In this document: positions 32,680-44,480 of the stretch, one piece after another
Layout of the letters: each line of letters begins with the position of its first letter
Numbering within the stretch: position 1 is the stretch's first letter
Origin: Holothuria scabra
Taxonomy: Eukaryota > Echinodermata > Holothuroidea > Aspidochirotida > Holothuriidae
Direction of reading: 5' to 3'
Length of the DNA: 64,000 nt
Assembly (NCBI GenBank): GCA_037179385.1
Contig: CM074187.1
Span: 50,750,879-50,814,878, forward strand
The notes under the pieces: generated by a model
What the model saw: the letters and a program-made list of their open reading frames with translations, nothing else
Told to the model about the DNA's origin: nothing
The model's database searches: none
Made by a program: the position numbers and the translations under genes

Positions 32680-34320
32680 TCAGGTGAGTTGACTGACCAA
32701 GTTAAACCTATTCCAAATACGTCCCTTCTTTCTAGCACGCATCTGCCCGGGTTGCATGTGGACTTTGCTTACGCTTGATAATGAACTCCGTTTTTTTTTT
32801 TTTTTGTTCCAGCAGTTTTCGGCCCTGGTGCCGAGAATTTCTAACCTTTCGTCCTCGATCAGGGTGCATGTTCCTGACTGGCCCACCGGTGATATCTTAT
32901 TTCGAATAATTTGCCACGTAATTTTGTACGAGATATTTTTTCCCTTTAAGTCACCAACATATTTGGATAACTCGGTCTCCTTGGAGTATTTGTTATGCCG
33001 AAACGATTTAGTGTGATTGTTGTATCGTTCCTTGGATTTTTTTGTCCGGCTAGAACCCACATAACACATATCGTCGTTGTGTGTACTTACAGAAGCATTG
33101 TGTACTATATTGCCTTGAATAAGCACTTCCTTTGGGGACGGTACACTTCTTTGACTCTGCAGTTGCACATGCCTTTAGTTTTCAGGCTTTATCGTGTTCG
33201 TGACAGTACATAATGCGATTTCATGATTGCGTCCATGTTCCTCATACAGCCGTAGCCTATTTCGGAGCAGTTCCTAATTACAAATCTTGTAAATGTTTGC
33301 TGCCCTTTGAGAATTGCTTATCCAGCACTTTTAGAAACTTTCGCGCTACATTCTTTGTTACGTTGCAACTATGAGGGAGGGTGTTAAACCAAATTAATTT
33401 TTTTACGAGTTTTCCTGGTATACACCCTTTCCTGACTTCACTTGGCAGTTACTGAGGGAAGGTCTTGTAGGAAAAATCCACTGGAATTATTTCAGTATCT
33501 TTTACGATTATCGACAGTTATCTCTTCAAATTTAGAGTGTTTCTGATGCTTACATGCAAAAATAATGATGCGGAGTGTTGCACATGCAGAGTTGACATTT
33601 CTTTTACTTACCCTATATTAATGATTATCTCTTAATTACTCATCAGATAGTTTATGGTTCGGTAGTTGATACTGATGATTTTCAAGAAAACATTTCAAAC
33701 TTTCAAAAATAAAACCCTCATGACATACTAATGTTACGTCTGTCCTTAAAACAAAGATTGCAAAAAGAAAGGATTACATAAGCTGTATTTAGCATTGTCT
33801 CTCCCATGACTTCACAAGATTTACATATTGAGCTCACATTTAGTGCATATCAAAAATTTGCCCTGTAAAATGATCAACTTTTGATGGATTTTAATGTAAA
33901 TTGCGATCATTTTCTTGCTTATTAATAAGGCTTTTTACATCGAATACCCAATCTTGTCATTTTGTCACTTTCATGTCACACGTTCTTTAAAGTTATCAGT
34001 AAACCCGCTGCTCTTTGAGAGCTTGGCCATTATCTGTAGCAACACATAATGAACACGTGGGCGTTAAATTAGAGCTCAGTCTTTTAGTTTTACAACAGCA
34101 CTTGGCCGAATGTTTCTGATTGAGATTTCAGAAGAAGGGTGGTTGGAATGGGCGTAAATATATGTGGGTGCCATTGGGTAAGGCTGGTAAACCCCTGATC
34201 TCAGGTCGAGGGGGACGTCTAGGAAGTTTACAAGTTTCAAGTTACAATCCTTGGTCACCTTGAGCTACAGTTGCTGAACAAAATTCTTCCTTACTCTTTC
34301 TGCTTTGTTACCTGGACAAT
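32680..34320 (-). pseudogene. Penelope-like retroelement, decayed C-terminal RT and GIY-YIG region
   Basis: On the minus strand the pieces follow Penelope-like order. Near 34230-34100 is NFLDVPLDLRSGVYQPYPMA followed by YIYAHSNHP (end of the reverse transcriptase). Near 33280-33170 is SCMRNMDAIMKSH then CNCR (linker zinc motif). At 33168-32680, NIVHNASVSTHNDD leads into YVGSSRTKKSKERYNNHTKS and TELSKYVGDLKGK, the GIY-YIG endonuclease. Stops interrupt the stretch, the palm catalytic motifs were not found, and some cysteines of the zinc motif are lost. The expected catalytic R and H are partly visible. It is a dead copy about 1.2 kb upstream of the DCST start, in the same strand direction. Confidence 0.82.
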
Positions 34321-35469
34321 TTTTTCTCAGTGACGTAGAAAAAATATGGAAGTGGGGGGAGGGGAGGGAGGACGGAACAATTTTTGTACTATGCACCTCC
34401 GGTTAGAATCATTGGAATGTAATTTTCTGTCATCCATTTAGAAAGAGACTGGTTGAAGAAATAACTTGAAATGTCAAGGCTAACATTTCATTACAGAAGC
34501 AATTTTTTAAACAAATTTTAGGACAAAAAAGAAATCACAGCAGATTTTAAGGTTAATTGAAGAGGGTTGAATATTGGTGACAGAATCTTTATGAGGTATT
34601 CAGTATTCAACCCCCTGGTACATCGATGGAACCAAACATGCATGTTATGAATGAAGTGTAACAGAGTTTTCTGGTCATTTATCACAGAAGTCATTATTTT
34701 CATGTCATTGAGCATAATTCTGCAAAAAATTTTCTGAGTCTTTTAGAAAATATCCTACGATCGATAATTTTGCCCTGAAAAGATATGTTAGGCCTATTTG
34801 CCTCTACTGACCTATGAAAGACGTAAAGAAATAAAATTCAGGTTAAATTTCCCCCTAAAATGCATATAAAAATTGTTCAAGAATCAAAAACTAAAGTAAT
34901 TAAGATAATTTAAAATTATTTCCATGGTATAAACAGTTTATCTGAATTGTACTTCACTAAATAACTTTTTTGGGTGTACTGCAGTGATTCGGGGGTTGAA
35001 TATTGGTCCCCAAAATTGAAAACTAGTAACAGGAGGTACTGGGAAGGCAAATCCAAACTTTCAAGGGAGCTTTTTCTGAAAGGAAAAACTGAATCCAGTA
35101 TTCTATGGTAACATGTTAGCCATAATATCTAACAAAAACGCGTTTTGATTCATATTATTCCACTTTACCTGGGAGGAAAATTTGCAAGAAGTCCCTTAAC
35201 TTACAAAACTGAATACTGGTGACTTAACCCTACCGGGTTAACCGAAAAAAAAATCGCATGGAAAATTTACTGTAATGAACTAACTGCCGATATAGCCTTA
35301 CGTTAGACGATCTTAGTACGTTACCAGTCAGATAAATGGCTTCAATTTATATTGAAGCATTGTGTATAGGGAGAGGTTATGCGACCGTCTATAGCCCTAA
35401 CTTTAGGGCCTAGGCCTAGGCTAGGCCTACATAGCCTAGCCAAGTCCTTTACAAGGGACTGGCCTAGAC
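34321..35469. other. No gene recognised; GGCCTA-type short repeats at 35400-35460
   Basis: Mostly AT-rich. At 35400-35460 there is a cluster of GGCCTA/TAGGCC units. CAGTGACGTAG near 34330 resembles a hAT end without a partner. Confidence 0.4.
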
Positions 35470-35675
35470 CTACAATCCGCGACAAAAGTGTTGGAACAGA
35501 CAGTGGAATTGGTCAACCAACTTCACTCTCCCTTCCTTACTCTCGGCCAATAAACCCCCCTGCCCCCCAATCAATGTTGGTCAGTTTGAAAAACTTTCCC
35601 GAAAATCTCAGATTAGCAACATTGAATCGGGGGAGCGGGGTTTTTTGTTCCAACTACTTTTGTCGCGAATTGTAG
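35470..35675. mobile_element. MITE family Q, copy 1 (CTACAATCCGCGACAAAAG ends)
   Basis: The left end CTACAATCCGCGACAAAAGT is mirrored by ACTTTTGTCGCGAATTGTAG on the right. TA sits at the same place in both, consistent with a TA target. Interior ACATTGAATCGGGGGAGCGG is shared with copy 2 (40230-40429) and the fragment near 47820. Confidence 0.85.
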
Positions 35676-36514
35676 CTTCCATTTTTTATAATATGGCATA
35701 GAAAAGCATTAAGTTGTGCTAGGCTATGAGCCAGTAAATTAATAAGTGTTGAATATTGTGAACACGCAATACAATTTGTATTCATGCAGTGACCGACTCA
35801 AAATGCACACACGACGTAGCCTAGGCCAGTAGGCCTATTGTTCAGTGTTCGAAAAGATATCGTGTAATTAAAAATATGTTTTAAGTAAAAGCTGTTTCCC
35901 AAAAGATATCGATGTTAAAGAAATCCTTAATGTACAAAATTCCTCAATTCGCCGTGGTCTTAGAGAATTATTTTAGTTAAGAAAGGCTTAAGATAGGCTT
36001 AGTCTAGGCCTACATATACCCAGAGGAGTTAGTCAGTGAGCATTGTTCTTACCTTAAACGGCGCTAAGCAGTATAAATTTATCCTCTTACGATAATGCCG
36101 GCCTGGATACATTTTGACTACCAAAATCTGACGAGTGAAATTAATATCATATTACTAAACTGCTGCCATCTGTCTTGACGAAGTGAAAACAACAAACTCA
36201 ACACTGTCGGCGAAGCAAGCCAAGCTCTTGTCAAAATAAGTACGCCTTGGTTCGATCGATTACGTTACGTGCGTACATTTTTACGGAACAAATTAAATCG
36301 CGCACAAATTGTAATGGGTGTAGAAGTCGTGCTACATTGTCTTCGCGTTGCGCGTCTCTCTACTTTGCCGCCCATGTTGTTCATTTACGACAAATGTTAA
36401 AGGGCGACACACACCTATCCGTTTTTGCAGTCGTTTAAGACGTGCGCGTACGCGTCCCCAGTCCGCACTCAGAAATTTGTGAACACACATATCATTTATT
36501 TAAGTTCGCGCGTA

Positions 36515-36893
36515 AGATAGGACGAGTTCGGACCACGAACTTATATACATGGACACAGCATGTAATGCGTACGTCCTATCCGTAGATGGTCGCCACCGCC
36601 TGGGACAAAAAGGCGCACCAAGATGGCCGCCGTGAAGCTACAAATCGTTTGATTTGACGACGAGAGTTGTAATATTTTAAGCAAAATTTTAACTTAAATG
36701 GGAAACAATATCATATTCATGCAATGCGAGAAGTGACCTTGCCATATTTCCAAAATATTTCAACCTTCTTGCCAAATATGGAGATATACCTGAGCAAGTC
36801 CAAATTTTCACACAAAACCATGCCGACAGCCATGTTGGTGCGTTTTTCTCACACGTACGGTAGCGACAATCAACTGTGCAGTATGCTCTGTCC
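36515..36893 (+). repeat. Repeat family R, copy 2
   Basis: Matches 31970-32385 through AAGATGGCCGCCGTGAA and AGTATGCTCTGTCCAT, and runs directly into the X element at 36897. Confidence 0.7.
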
Positions 36894-36896
36894 ATG

Positions 36897-37157
36897 TATA
36901 GACGAATCCGATTAGTGCTTGTTTTTAGTGACTGTAGGCAGCCATTAGCGGGGTCCATCAGCCTTTAATCGTCTTCAGTTATTGTCTACGTGAATTTCAA
37001 ACTCTCATATTCGGTGAAGTTGAGAAAATTAAGGTACACTTCAGTGTTCAACCATCCATAGAACAGGTTAGGAAGGAAATATAAAGATTTAAGGTGATTG
37101 ACCCCAGTAATGGCCGACTAAAATCAGACTATCACAATCTGTCCGGATTCGTGAATA
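36897..37157. mobile_element. MITE family X, copy 2
   Basis: Left end TATAGACGAATCCGATTAG, right end CGGATTCGTGAATA. The interior is close to copy 1 over its full 261 bp. Non-coding. Confidence 0.87.
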
Positions 37158-37184
37158 GGAAGTCTGTGGTTCGGACACGTTTTT

Positions 37185-37398
37185 TAGACCTTGGACATAT
37201 GATGTCACAATGGCATAAAGTACGCCCTCCTTTGGGGGCAAAACAATGCAACACAGATAAATGCCAGCAACTGATTCGTCAAACAGTCGAATGCGCGCAC
37301 AGTCTGCCACATGTGTAGCGCGAATTCTTTATGCATTCGGTGTTCCATTGTTTGGCAACGAAGGGCGACGTCAATGTGTCGTCAACGCACAAGGTCTT
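37185..37398. mobile_element. MITE family S, copy 2
   Basis: TAGACCTTGGACATATGATG at the left and GCACAAGGTCT at the right, with the same interior order as copy 1 at 19171-19396 (ACGCCCTCCTTTGGGGGC, GAATTCTT, GACGTCAATG). The right TA is shifted by two bases (TTTA). Confidence 0.8.
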
Positions 37399-37399
37399 T

Positions 37400-38900
37400 A
37401 TTTGACGAACTTTACGACGTTGCTTCCAATGCTATTCCCGTGCGATGAAATGGGGTAGGATAATTTGGAGGTAGAAAAAAATACTGGGAATATACTGGAA
37501 GTAGAGGAAAACGATCAGTCGGAAAATGATCGTAGATGGGGGTTTCATCAGGTGTCGGAAGTCCGGAAAAGTACGGTGGATATCCCCGTTGGTAAGAGAG
37601 TTGAAGGTAGACGCCCATAGATATTAACAATATTTCAGAATGTCGTCCGACCACATGGAGCATATTTTGAGACTTGTAGGCCCGAAAATCGGCAATCAAG
37701 ATACACATTTGAGGGAGTCCGTCACCCCAAAAGTGATTAATAATGAAATAGCTTACTGAGCAGGCTACATGGGTAGATTGATTGTATGCTACCATGAGTC
37801 GTTCACATGAATGGAAATTTCAACAAAAAATGTTCGAAACCCTTGGATTAAGTTCTTTTAGGTAGCATTATGGTTTAACTGTGTAGGTCAGGTATTCTCG
37901 GCAAAAGTGCTGACTGGGTGAACTTTGAAAGTGTCGCCATTTTTTAACCTTTTTGTTTTGAATAAAACGTTACCCTTATTAAGACACATCAAAGAATTCG
38001 GATATTCGACCATTTAGGCGTTGCGCTGTGCTGCGACAGACTGTGAAGTAATTCTCACGAATAAAAGCTTTTTTGCGCTTCCAGAACTTATGATAGTGAC
38101 CCTTGCGCGAGAGCTGGGCATTGCAATGTTATTCTGCTACTCGGTAAGATCTTAGTCTATACGGACTAAAATTTTCACGATTACCACTCAAAGATTTGTA
38201 AAGATTCCAAAAAATTTCAACTGAAGATCACGTACGTTATTTTGGTACGGATTTTTCAAAAGTGAATATAGGCCTAACTAGCCCAATGCAATATTTTATT
38301 ATAAATATAAATATAAATAAGCCCTAAACAAATGACCTATTAGAAAAATTTCAGCTGACAGGGTTTCAGTTCTTTTCTCATACTTATTATGTCAAACTAT
38401 AAACAAACCGGCACTGGAGAAAAAGAAACCTCCAGTGTTGTTTGAAAACCTTCTATTCTTCACGGAATCATTCAAACACGCTGAAATTATTTTAGTCCAA
38501 AGTACCTGAAACTTGTACTGCTATGATCACTTCAAGGCACCATGCATAGCCTAAGCTACACACTGTGCACAGTGCAGACAAGTGGCCACAGATATTACCT
38601 ACCACCCCCTCGCCCCCCCCCCCCCAAAAAAAATGTCTCCGATTGACTTCCAAATATTCTTCGTCAACTCAGCATCTTTGTTATTTTGGTGTTTTACATT
38701 GAATAAAACCTCTACCTCTCTAACGAGCATAATTATTTTCCCTTGTTAAAAATTTCCGCCATTGTTTGTTTTTGCTTGAGTGAATCAACTGGTCGCTTGC
38801 AAAGACTACTTTTTAAAGCTGCATTGAGCGCGTCTATTCGTCATTCAAAAAAATCGCTCTTGAAGCAAACATTTTGGACGCAAAAACGGATGACAGACAG
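37400..38900. other. No gene recognised
   Basis: A 127-codon minus-strand frame (37412-37795) has no recognised domain or splice support. A C run lies at 38609-38623. Nothing else is called. Confidence 0.35.
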
Positions 38901-39023
38901 TATTCGGATAGGTGTGTTATGCGCTTCCGTAATTCATTATATTTGAATTGTGCGTGCACCGAAGGAATGACGCGCACGCATTCGGACTGGAGTTCGGACG
39001 CAAAAAACGGATAGGTGTTGTCG

Positions 39024-40228
39024 TGCTTGAGTATCTATAACACACCTACTTCACATGATTAGTGACGTCAGGTCAAATGGAAACGAGAAAGTCTTGCACA
39101 CATGTATATTCTACACCAGTATGTTCTACACAAAGTTCAGTGGTGAAGTTACGTGCACTTTGTTATTCCTCCAAAATAATGTAAGCGGTGACGTCAATGT
39201 ATACGGTGTATAATTCAGTGGTAACGAAGAAATACTTAGTTTACTGTTGGGCGTAACACGAGTTGGTAAAGCGCACTAACACTTTCTTCACAATGAAAGG
39301 TCGATTCGAATTCGTCTACTTTCTGCCTGCAATCGCGCAAGCGTTAACACGAGCAGCACCTAACATACACGCATGTGTTCTTTGTGCAAGCTCTATTCCA
39401 TCCAACAACGTAAGCGTGAACACCCGAATAGCGTTCATGTGAAAAGGTGTAAATGTGTTCTGACAAATAAATACAGGCGGAAGCCAAGGGTGTCGCCAGA
39501 GGGGGAGGGGTGGGCGGGACTATGATCCCCCTCTCTCGGTGAGAAGATCCAATTTGTCGGGGAACCTTCATCTATACAATAAAATTATGTAAAGCCCGAT
39601 AAACTCCAGTTACGCTCCCTCCCCCCCCCTCCCCGACGAATTCCTTAATTTTGCTTACTAGAAGCAAAGGGGACTCTCACATCTTCCAGATTTTCTTACA
39701 AAAAATCCAAATTTTATTCAATATAAGCCCCAGTTTTTCAAACATTCTAAAAAGAAAGACAAAAAATTGTCAGTTTTTTTCCGTACGACAAAACATGATA
39801 CCTCAAATAACTTCAGTCTTGATTTTTGCAGATTGATCTTCAATACTGAAGACTTCAATTTTACAATTCTTTTTTGCAAATAAAGCCATTTTTGGTACAC
39901 TTTCCGGCCGCTCAAGGGAAAAAAGCTATTATTCGTGACCCTTTTTTCATCGTTCATAGTCAGCAAAATATCCAAATTGGTTGATCCGAATATCTCCAGC
40001 GACATATTCCTTAATCTATGGCACGAAGCAATGATTCTTCAGTCTATTTTCTTAAATCTTGCGCGACACAATACTTTATATTTATGTTTATATGTTTATA
40101 TTTTATTGATGTACTGCACATGTGTATGTTTAAGGCATCTTGGAAAACATGACACTCATGTCCTTCCTGCATTATGATCACAAATAACTATATCTATGTG
40201 TGAAGACCAATTACACCAGGCTACATAC
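39024..40228. other. No gene recognised
   Basis: G/C-run rich around 39500-39625, AT-rich after. No exon-like segment. Confidence 0.35.
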
Positions 40229-40229
40229 C

Positions 40230-40429
40230 TACAATCTTGGACAAAACTCTTTGGGACACCCCGCTCCCCTTCCCAATGTTGACCACAATTAGCCTATTCA
40301 CGGCATACAGTCACTCTTTCAGCGCAACATTGAACGGGGGAGCGGGGGGGGGGGGGGAGATGGAAGCCTTTGAACTGGAATTCAAGAATATTATGGCAAA
40401 GTGTCCCAACAGTTTTGTCCAAGATTGTA
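40230..40429. mobile_element. MITE family Q, copy 2
   Basis: TACAATCTTGGACAAAACT at the left is mirrored by AGTTTTGTCCAAGATTGTA on the right, with TTGGGACA inside on both sides, so the inverted ends are about 29 bases. TA flanks. ACATTGAACGGGGGAGCGGG and a G run lie inside. 200 bp. Confidence 0.9.
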
Positions 40430-40724
40430 GCCAGGATGTTGGCATCTTGTAATATTGACATCAATTGTTATCCAATATTAATGTTTTACACAGTGTTAAG
40501 AGTACATGTTGTTAAAGGTCAATCTATCAGTCAGTACTTCCTTCAGTAGTCTTGTTCATAGACGGTATTATTAGTACTACCTTACGGCAGTTGGATACAA
40601 CGTCTGTACAAGAACAAATGTGAACACGCCCTCTACATGTCCTCAAAATTTATTTGAAAGAGATACTCGAGTACGTACATTCCAGTTGACAAGCGCCCTC
40701 ATTTTGGATCCAGAGTCAAAATAC

Positions 40725-43700
40725 TATAGACGAATCCGATTAGCGCTTGTTTTTAGTGACTGTAGGTCGCCGCATCAGTGGGGTCCATCAGCCTAAAACC
40801 GTCTTTATTTATTGTTTTCATGAATTTTAAACCGTCATATTTAGTGAAATTGGAGAATCCAAGATACAAATTAGTGTATAACCATCCATGATAGACAAGT
40901 CACGTGACCAGTTTTCTAGCATTCCCGCCTTCTTGAAAGTCTGCGCAAATGAGATTTCGCGAAACTGTGACTGACAAGGGGTTACCCCTTACATGTTGAA
41001 TTATGTATAAGTAGGCGTATAAATGGATACAACGACCCGGTAAGTGGACATTTTGACCTTTCCTTCTCTTAGAAATCAAAGATTTTTGAGGTTTTTTCAA
41101 ACATATACTGCAAAAATACGTCCCCAAAAAGAGGCAGTCGATTCTTATGTCTAAAATTAGGACCTCAAACTTTGCGAGTACCTGACTCATTGAGGGATGT
41201 AAAACGATATTTTTGTATCGACATTTGAAGTTTATAGTATAGGCTTTCTGTTGATACCAAAATTACGTAGTTTAATTTATAAATTGTTTTGTAAACAACT
41301 GCTTAACCTGAAGGGGCATTTACTGTACAATATGTATGTAGTATGTACTATACATATTCTATTGGTACACAGCTAATTAACGACGTTATATATCCTATAA
41401 CGTTACTGTTACTATTCCAATACGGCTCACAAAACGTAGACTATAACAAAATAATTAACGACTTTTATACTGTGGGATTTGCTGGACAGGTACCCTTTGC
41501 ATTTACAGTCTTAGAAAATTTCCAGTGTTGTTTGCAGACTTGCAGTCTTTTAAGTATGAAGCTTCAGTTTTCATGGCATATTTAGTAACATTTAGTGCAA
41601 TGCTGGCAAGTGGGGGCTTGCATGTAACTTAGCCTAGTTGTAAAGTAAACCTGGGACTGGGACTGCAGGGGTGTATGAACATGACCAAGTCAGCCTGGAT
41701 TAAACACACCCTAAATTTAGAGGGTTCAGCGTCAGTCTGGACATATTCACGGGTTATTATTCTTTATTACCTGATAGTTTCTGTGCTGCAAACAGAAAAA
41801 CTCACTCCTTTCCAACGTTTTCCATAATAGACCTACAGTACTGTAATTAAGTTCAAAGTTATCTATATTCTGTAAAGTTGCATAGGCTATAGAGCCAGCT
41901 TTGTAATTTATACAATTTCTAATCCTTCATAACGCTTACATCATTCAAAAACATATAAAAAGCATATATCACTTTTATTCAGTAACAAGTTCCCACCCCT
42001 CAAACTCAATCTTACACTGGCTGACTTGAATTGTCCCAAAAGCTCACCTCAATGTAATGCTTAACTGCATTACAGTAAGCCTATTACTGATTAACAGACA
42101 TTGATTATGACATCCATGATATGTTCACTGGCAGCTGGTTTTGTCACGGGCAGTCTAGTATACCCAACTTTGTTTTAAAATGGGTTCTTACAGTATCAAT
42201 GTGGCACTCAATGAAGTGAAAACTGTTAATTCATTCCTAGATTTGTTACAATAATTTTATTTATTTTTGATCATTAAGGAGGTAACATAAAGGAGAATCA
42301 TATTGGGCAACATTTAGGTATAGTTTCCTGCACAAAAACAGGCTGTATTGTTACTTTAACTGTTTGAGCTGAGTCATACCAAACTGGCCTAGGTAGTAGA
42401 AATGATTGGAACATTCCTTCCTCTCCCAACTGAGGACAGGATAGTGATGAATTATTATCCTAGCAGTCCAGCAATCATCATGTAATTTTTTAGGACCAGT
42501 ATTCATGTGAAAAGAAATTCACAAGGAATTCAAAGTAAGAAATGACATTTGCCAAACCTCAGCTGGACATATTCATTCCATTGCAACCTTATTGGTATTT
42601 GCCTTTAATTGCCTTCAGTATTTTTCAATTTCACCCAGAGTTAATGAGGAAAATCAAAAACACTTGTTAAACATTGTACTGATGATATTTCCTGCAAGGT
42701 CCTTCCTGTCTTAGCAGGCCCTAAGAAAGGTCCCTCATTCAGCAATTGCTCAATATATGCTGACTGCATGAGTGTATGTACTACATGATGCATAGAATTT
42801 ATTATTTATTTTTCAAAGAATGGACATTGAAATGAAGTTGATACAGTTTCCCAGTATAAAGATTTTCAAACCAGCTTTTTAGTCAGCCCAACTTTTTTTA
42901 AAGTGAGGTGATTTTCACTGTTTTAGTGCAAACAAGGTACGTTTTGCCGGCTCTGTATGTACAGAGCTTATTAGTGTAGTTACTATGATGACTGTGACAT
43001 ATTGTATGTTTATACAGGCATATCACATTCAATACCAGTGCAACACTACTGATTAGTTTAATTGGTAAATAGCATTAAAACAAACTATTGTTGCAGAAAT
43101 GTCGAAGGAGCAAGTATCACACCATTTTCTCCGAAATGGGAACAATACTGGTGAGGATGAATTAGGCTGCTGTTGTAACGTTATACATAGAGGACGACCG
43201 TTAACGTTCATTTCGCGAAAGTAGGCCTACCATACTGTTTATATACTCTGGGCGCTACAATCGATTCGTCGTGGAATTTACCGAGTACCTGACTCATTGA
43301 GAATATTTTATAGTGCAAAAATGGTACCAATAGATAGAAAACAAAATTTTCTTTCTATTGAAGTTAAAACTGAGTAGTTTAAAACAACATGGAATAAATG
43401 CTGAACGATTTTGCAGAGCATTTGAAACCCATTTTAGACGTTTCATAAAATGGACTAAAATCCTCACTTTTACCCCGTAAGTTCACTCAGAACCAGGCAC
43501 CGAAAGTATTTTTTACATCTTATTCATTGATTTTCACGGTTTTGACGATTTTTTGGTTCCTAGTTTCTGAGATTATTGACTTTAAAAGTCACGACTTTTT
43601 GCTAATAGGTATTCAAATCCTTATGACGTCACCAAACGTCATGCATAAAATGTAAGAGAAGGAAGCTCTTTTCGAGCAGTTGCAATTTGACTGTAGAGGC

Positions 43701-43790
43701 AAGCAAAGAAATCGAAAGATTTATAGGTGACGGACCACAGTTATGGCCGTCTGAAATCAGACCATCACTTGCAACTCGGATTCGTGTATA
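40725..43790. mobile_element. MITE family X, copy 3, split by repeat Y
   Basis: The left part (40725-40899) opens TATAGACGAATCCGATTAG and runs to AACCATCCATG, as in copies 1 and 2. The right part (43694-43790) resumes with GAAAGATTTATAGGTGACGG, contains ATGGCCGTCTGAAATCAGAC and ends CGGATTCGTGTATA. The 2.8-kb Y repeat lies between them. Short similar sequences flank Y: TAGACAAG (40892-40899) and TAGAGGCAAG (43694-43703). Confidence 0.8.
40900..43693 (-). mobile_element. Repeat Y, right copy (inverted, nested in X)
   Basis: Reverse-orientation match to 7592-10212 along its whole length, with small indels (2.79 versus 2.62 kb). Its neat insertion into an X element fixes the outer limits of Y at TCACGTGACCAG and GCAATTTGACTG. 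No inverted ends or surviving gene. A short frame with FQYGSQNVDYNKIINDFYTV is similar in both copies, but the copies are too alike overall for that to prove coding. Confidence 0.82.
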
Positions 43791-44329
43791 CTTTACTAAC
43801 GTCTTGACCAAGACTATTCCTTCAGGTACCGGTAGCATACCACAATTAATTCCTCCATTGATTTACACACTAAATCCAAAAAGGAAACGGGCCTCTAAAA
43901 GCCTGTCGAAATTTTCGCCAGGGTCAAGCTACCCCTAATATGAAAACTGACAAGTTGGCCACTCATGGCACTTTCAATTTACCATATCATGACCCTGAAG
44001 ACTTTTTGCTATTTCACCTCAAAGTTCAAACCACCTTTTACTCGCCTTGTTTTTCACTAAAATCTCGGTATACCTCCGCTATCTTCTAAGGCCCATAATT
44101 TCCACAAAATTGCTTCAATTAAGCCCATTTTTCACCAGTGGTACTTCATTTAATATACTTTCAAAAAAAAAGAAAACCCCAGCTCATTCCATAACATATC
44201 AAAAAAGTGTTCCTTTTAGGGACTATCTGAGGGCGAACAAACGGACGCATTGATACACCTGCTAATTGGGATATGCTCCCTTCAGGGACGATATCGCTAT
44301 GTTGAGATCCCATAAGTAGATGTATTTAA

Positions 44330-44480
44330 CCTGTTAACGGCTCAGTTTCATTCAAGTCGTAAGTTTGATTGAAGTCGGACCGACCACGACCTTTTTTCCA
44401 GTTGCGACTCACTGGCTTTGCTTTCTCTTTTCCAATACTTAAGCAGCATCAAGCCCAATGGCAGTACGTTTTGGGATCCT
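44330..44480 (-). mobile_element. SINE family T, partial copy
   Basis: GTCGGACCGACCACGACC, GTTGCGACTCACTGGCTT and CCCAATGGCAGTACGTT align with the other T copies. The tRNA-like head is absent. Confidence 0.6.

Larger units (their letters stand above)
36405..39023. mobile_element. Possible 2.6-kb composite with CGACACACACCTATCCG ends
   Basis: CGACACACACCTATCCGTTT at 36405 is mirrored at the right by AAACGGATAGGTGTTGTCG (39005-39023), and both sides carry CG-rich GTGCGCG stretches farther in. An extra CGGATAGGTGTG lies near 38904. The interval holds R2, X2 and S2. No flanking duplication was seen, so it may be one element loaded with others or two unrelated fragments. Confidence 0.35.

Noticed and set aside
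41343..41585. Frame similar to 9556-9783 on the opposite strand (FQYGS-NV--NKI motif)
   Set aside because: Both belong to the Y repeat. Similarity reflects overall copy identity, not protein-level conservation.
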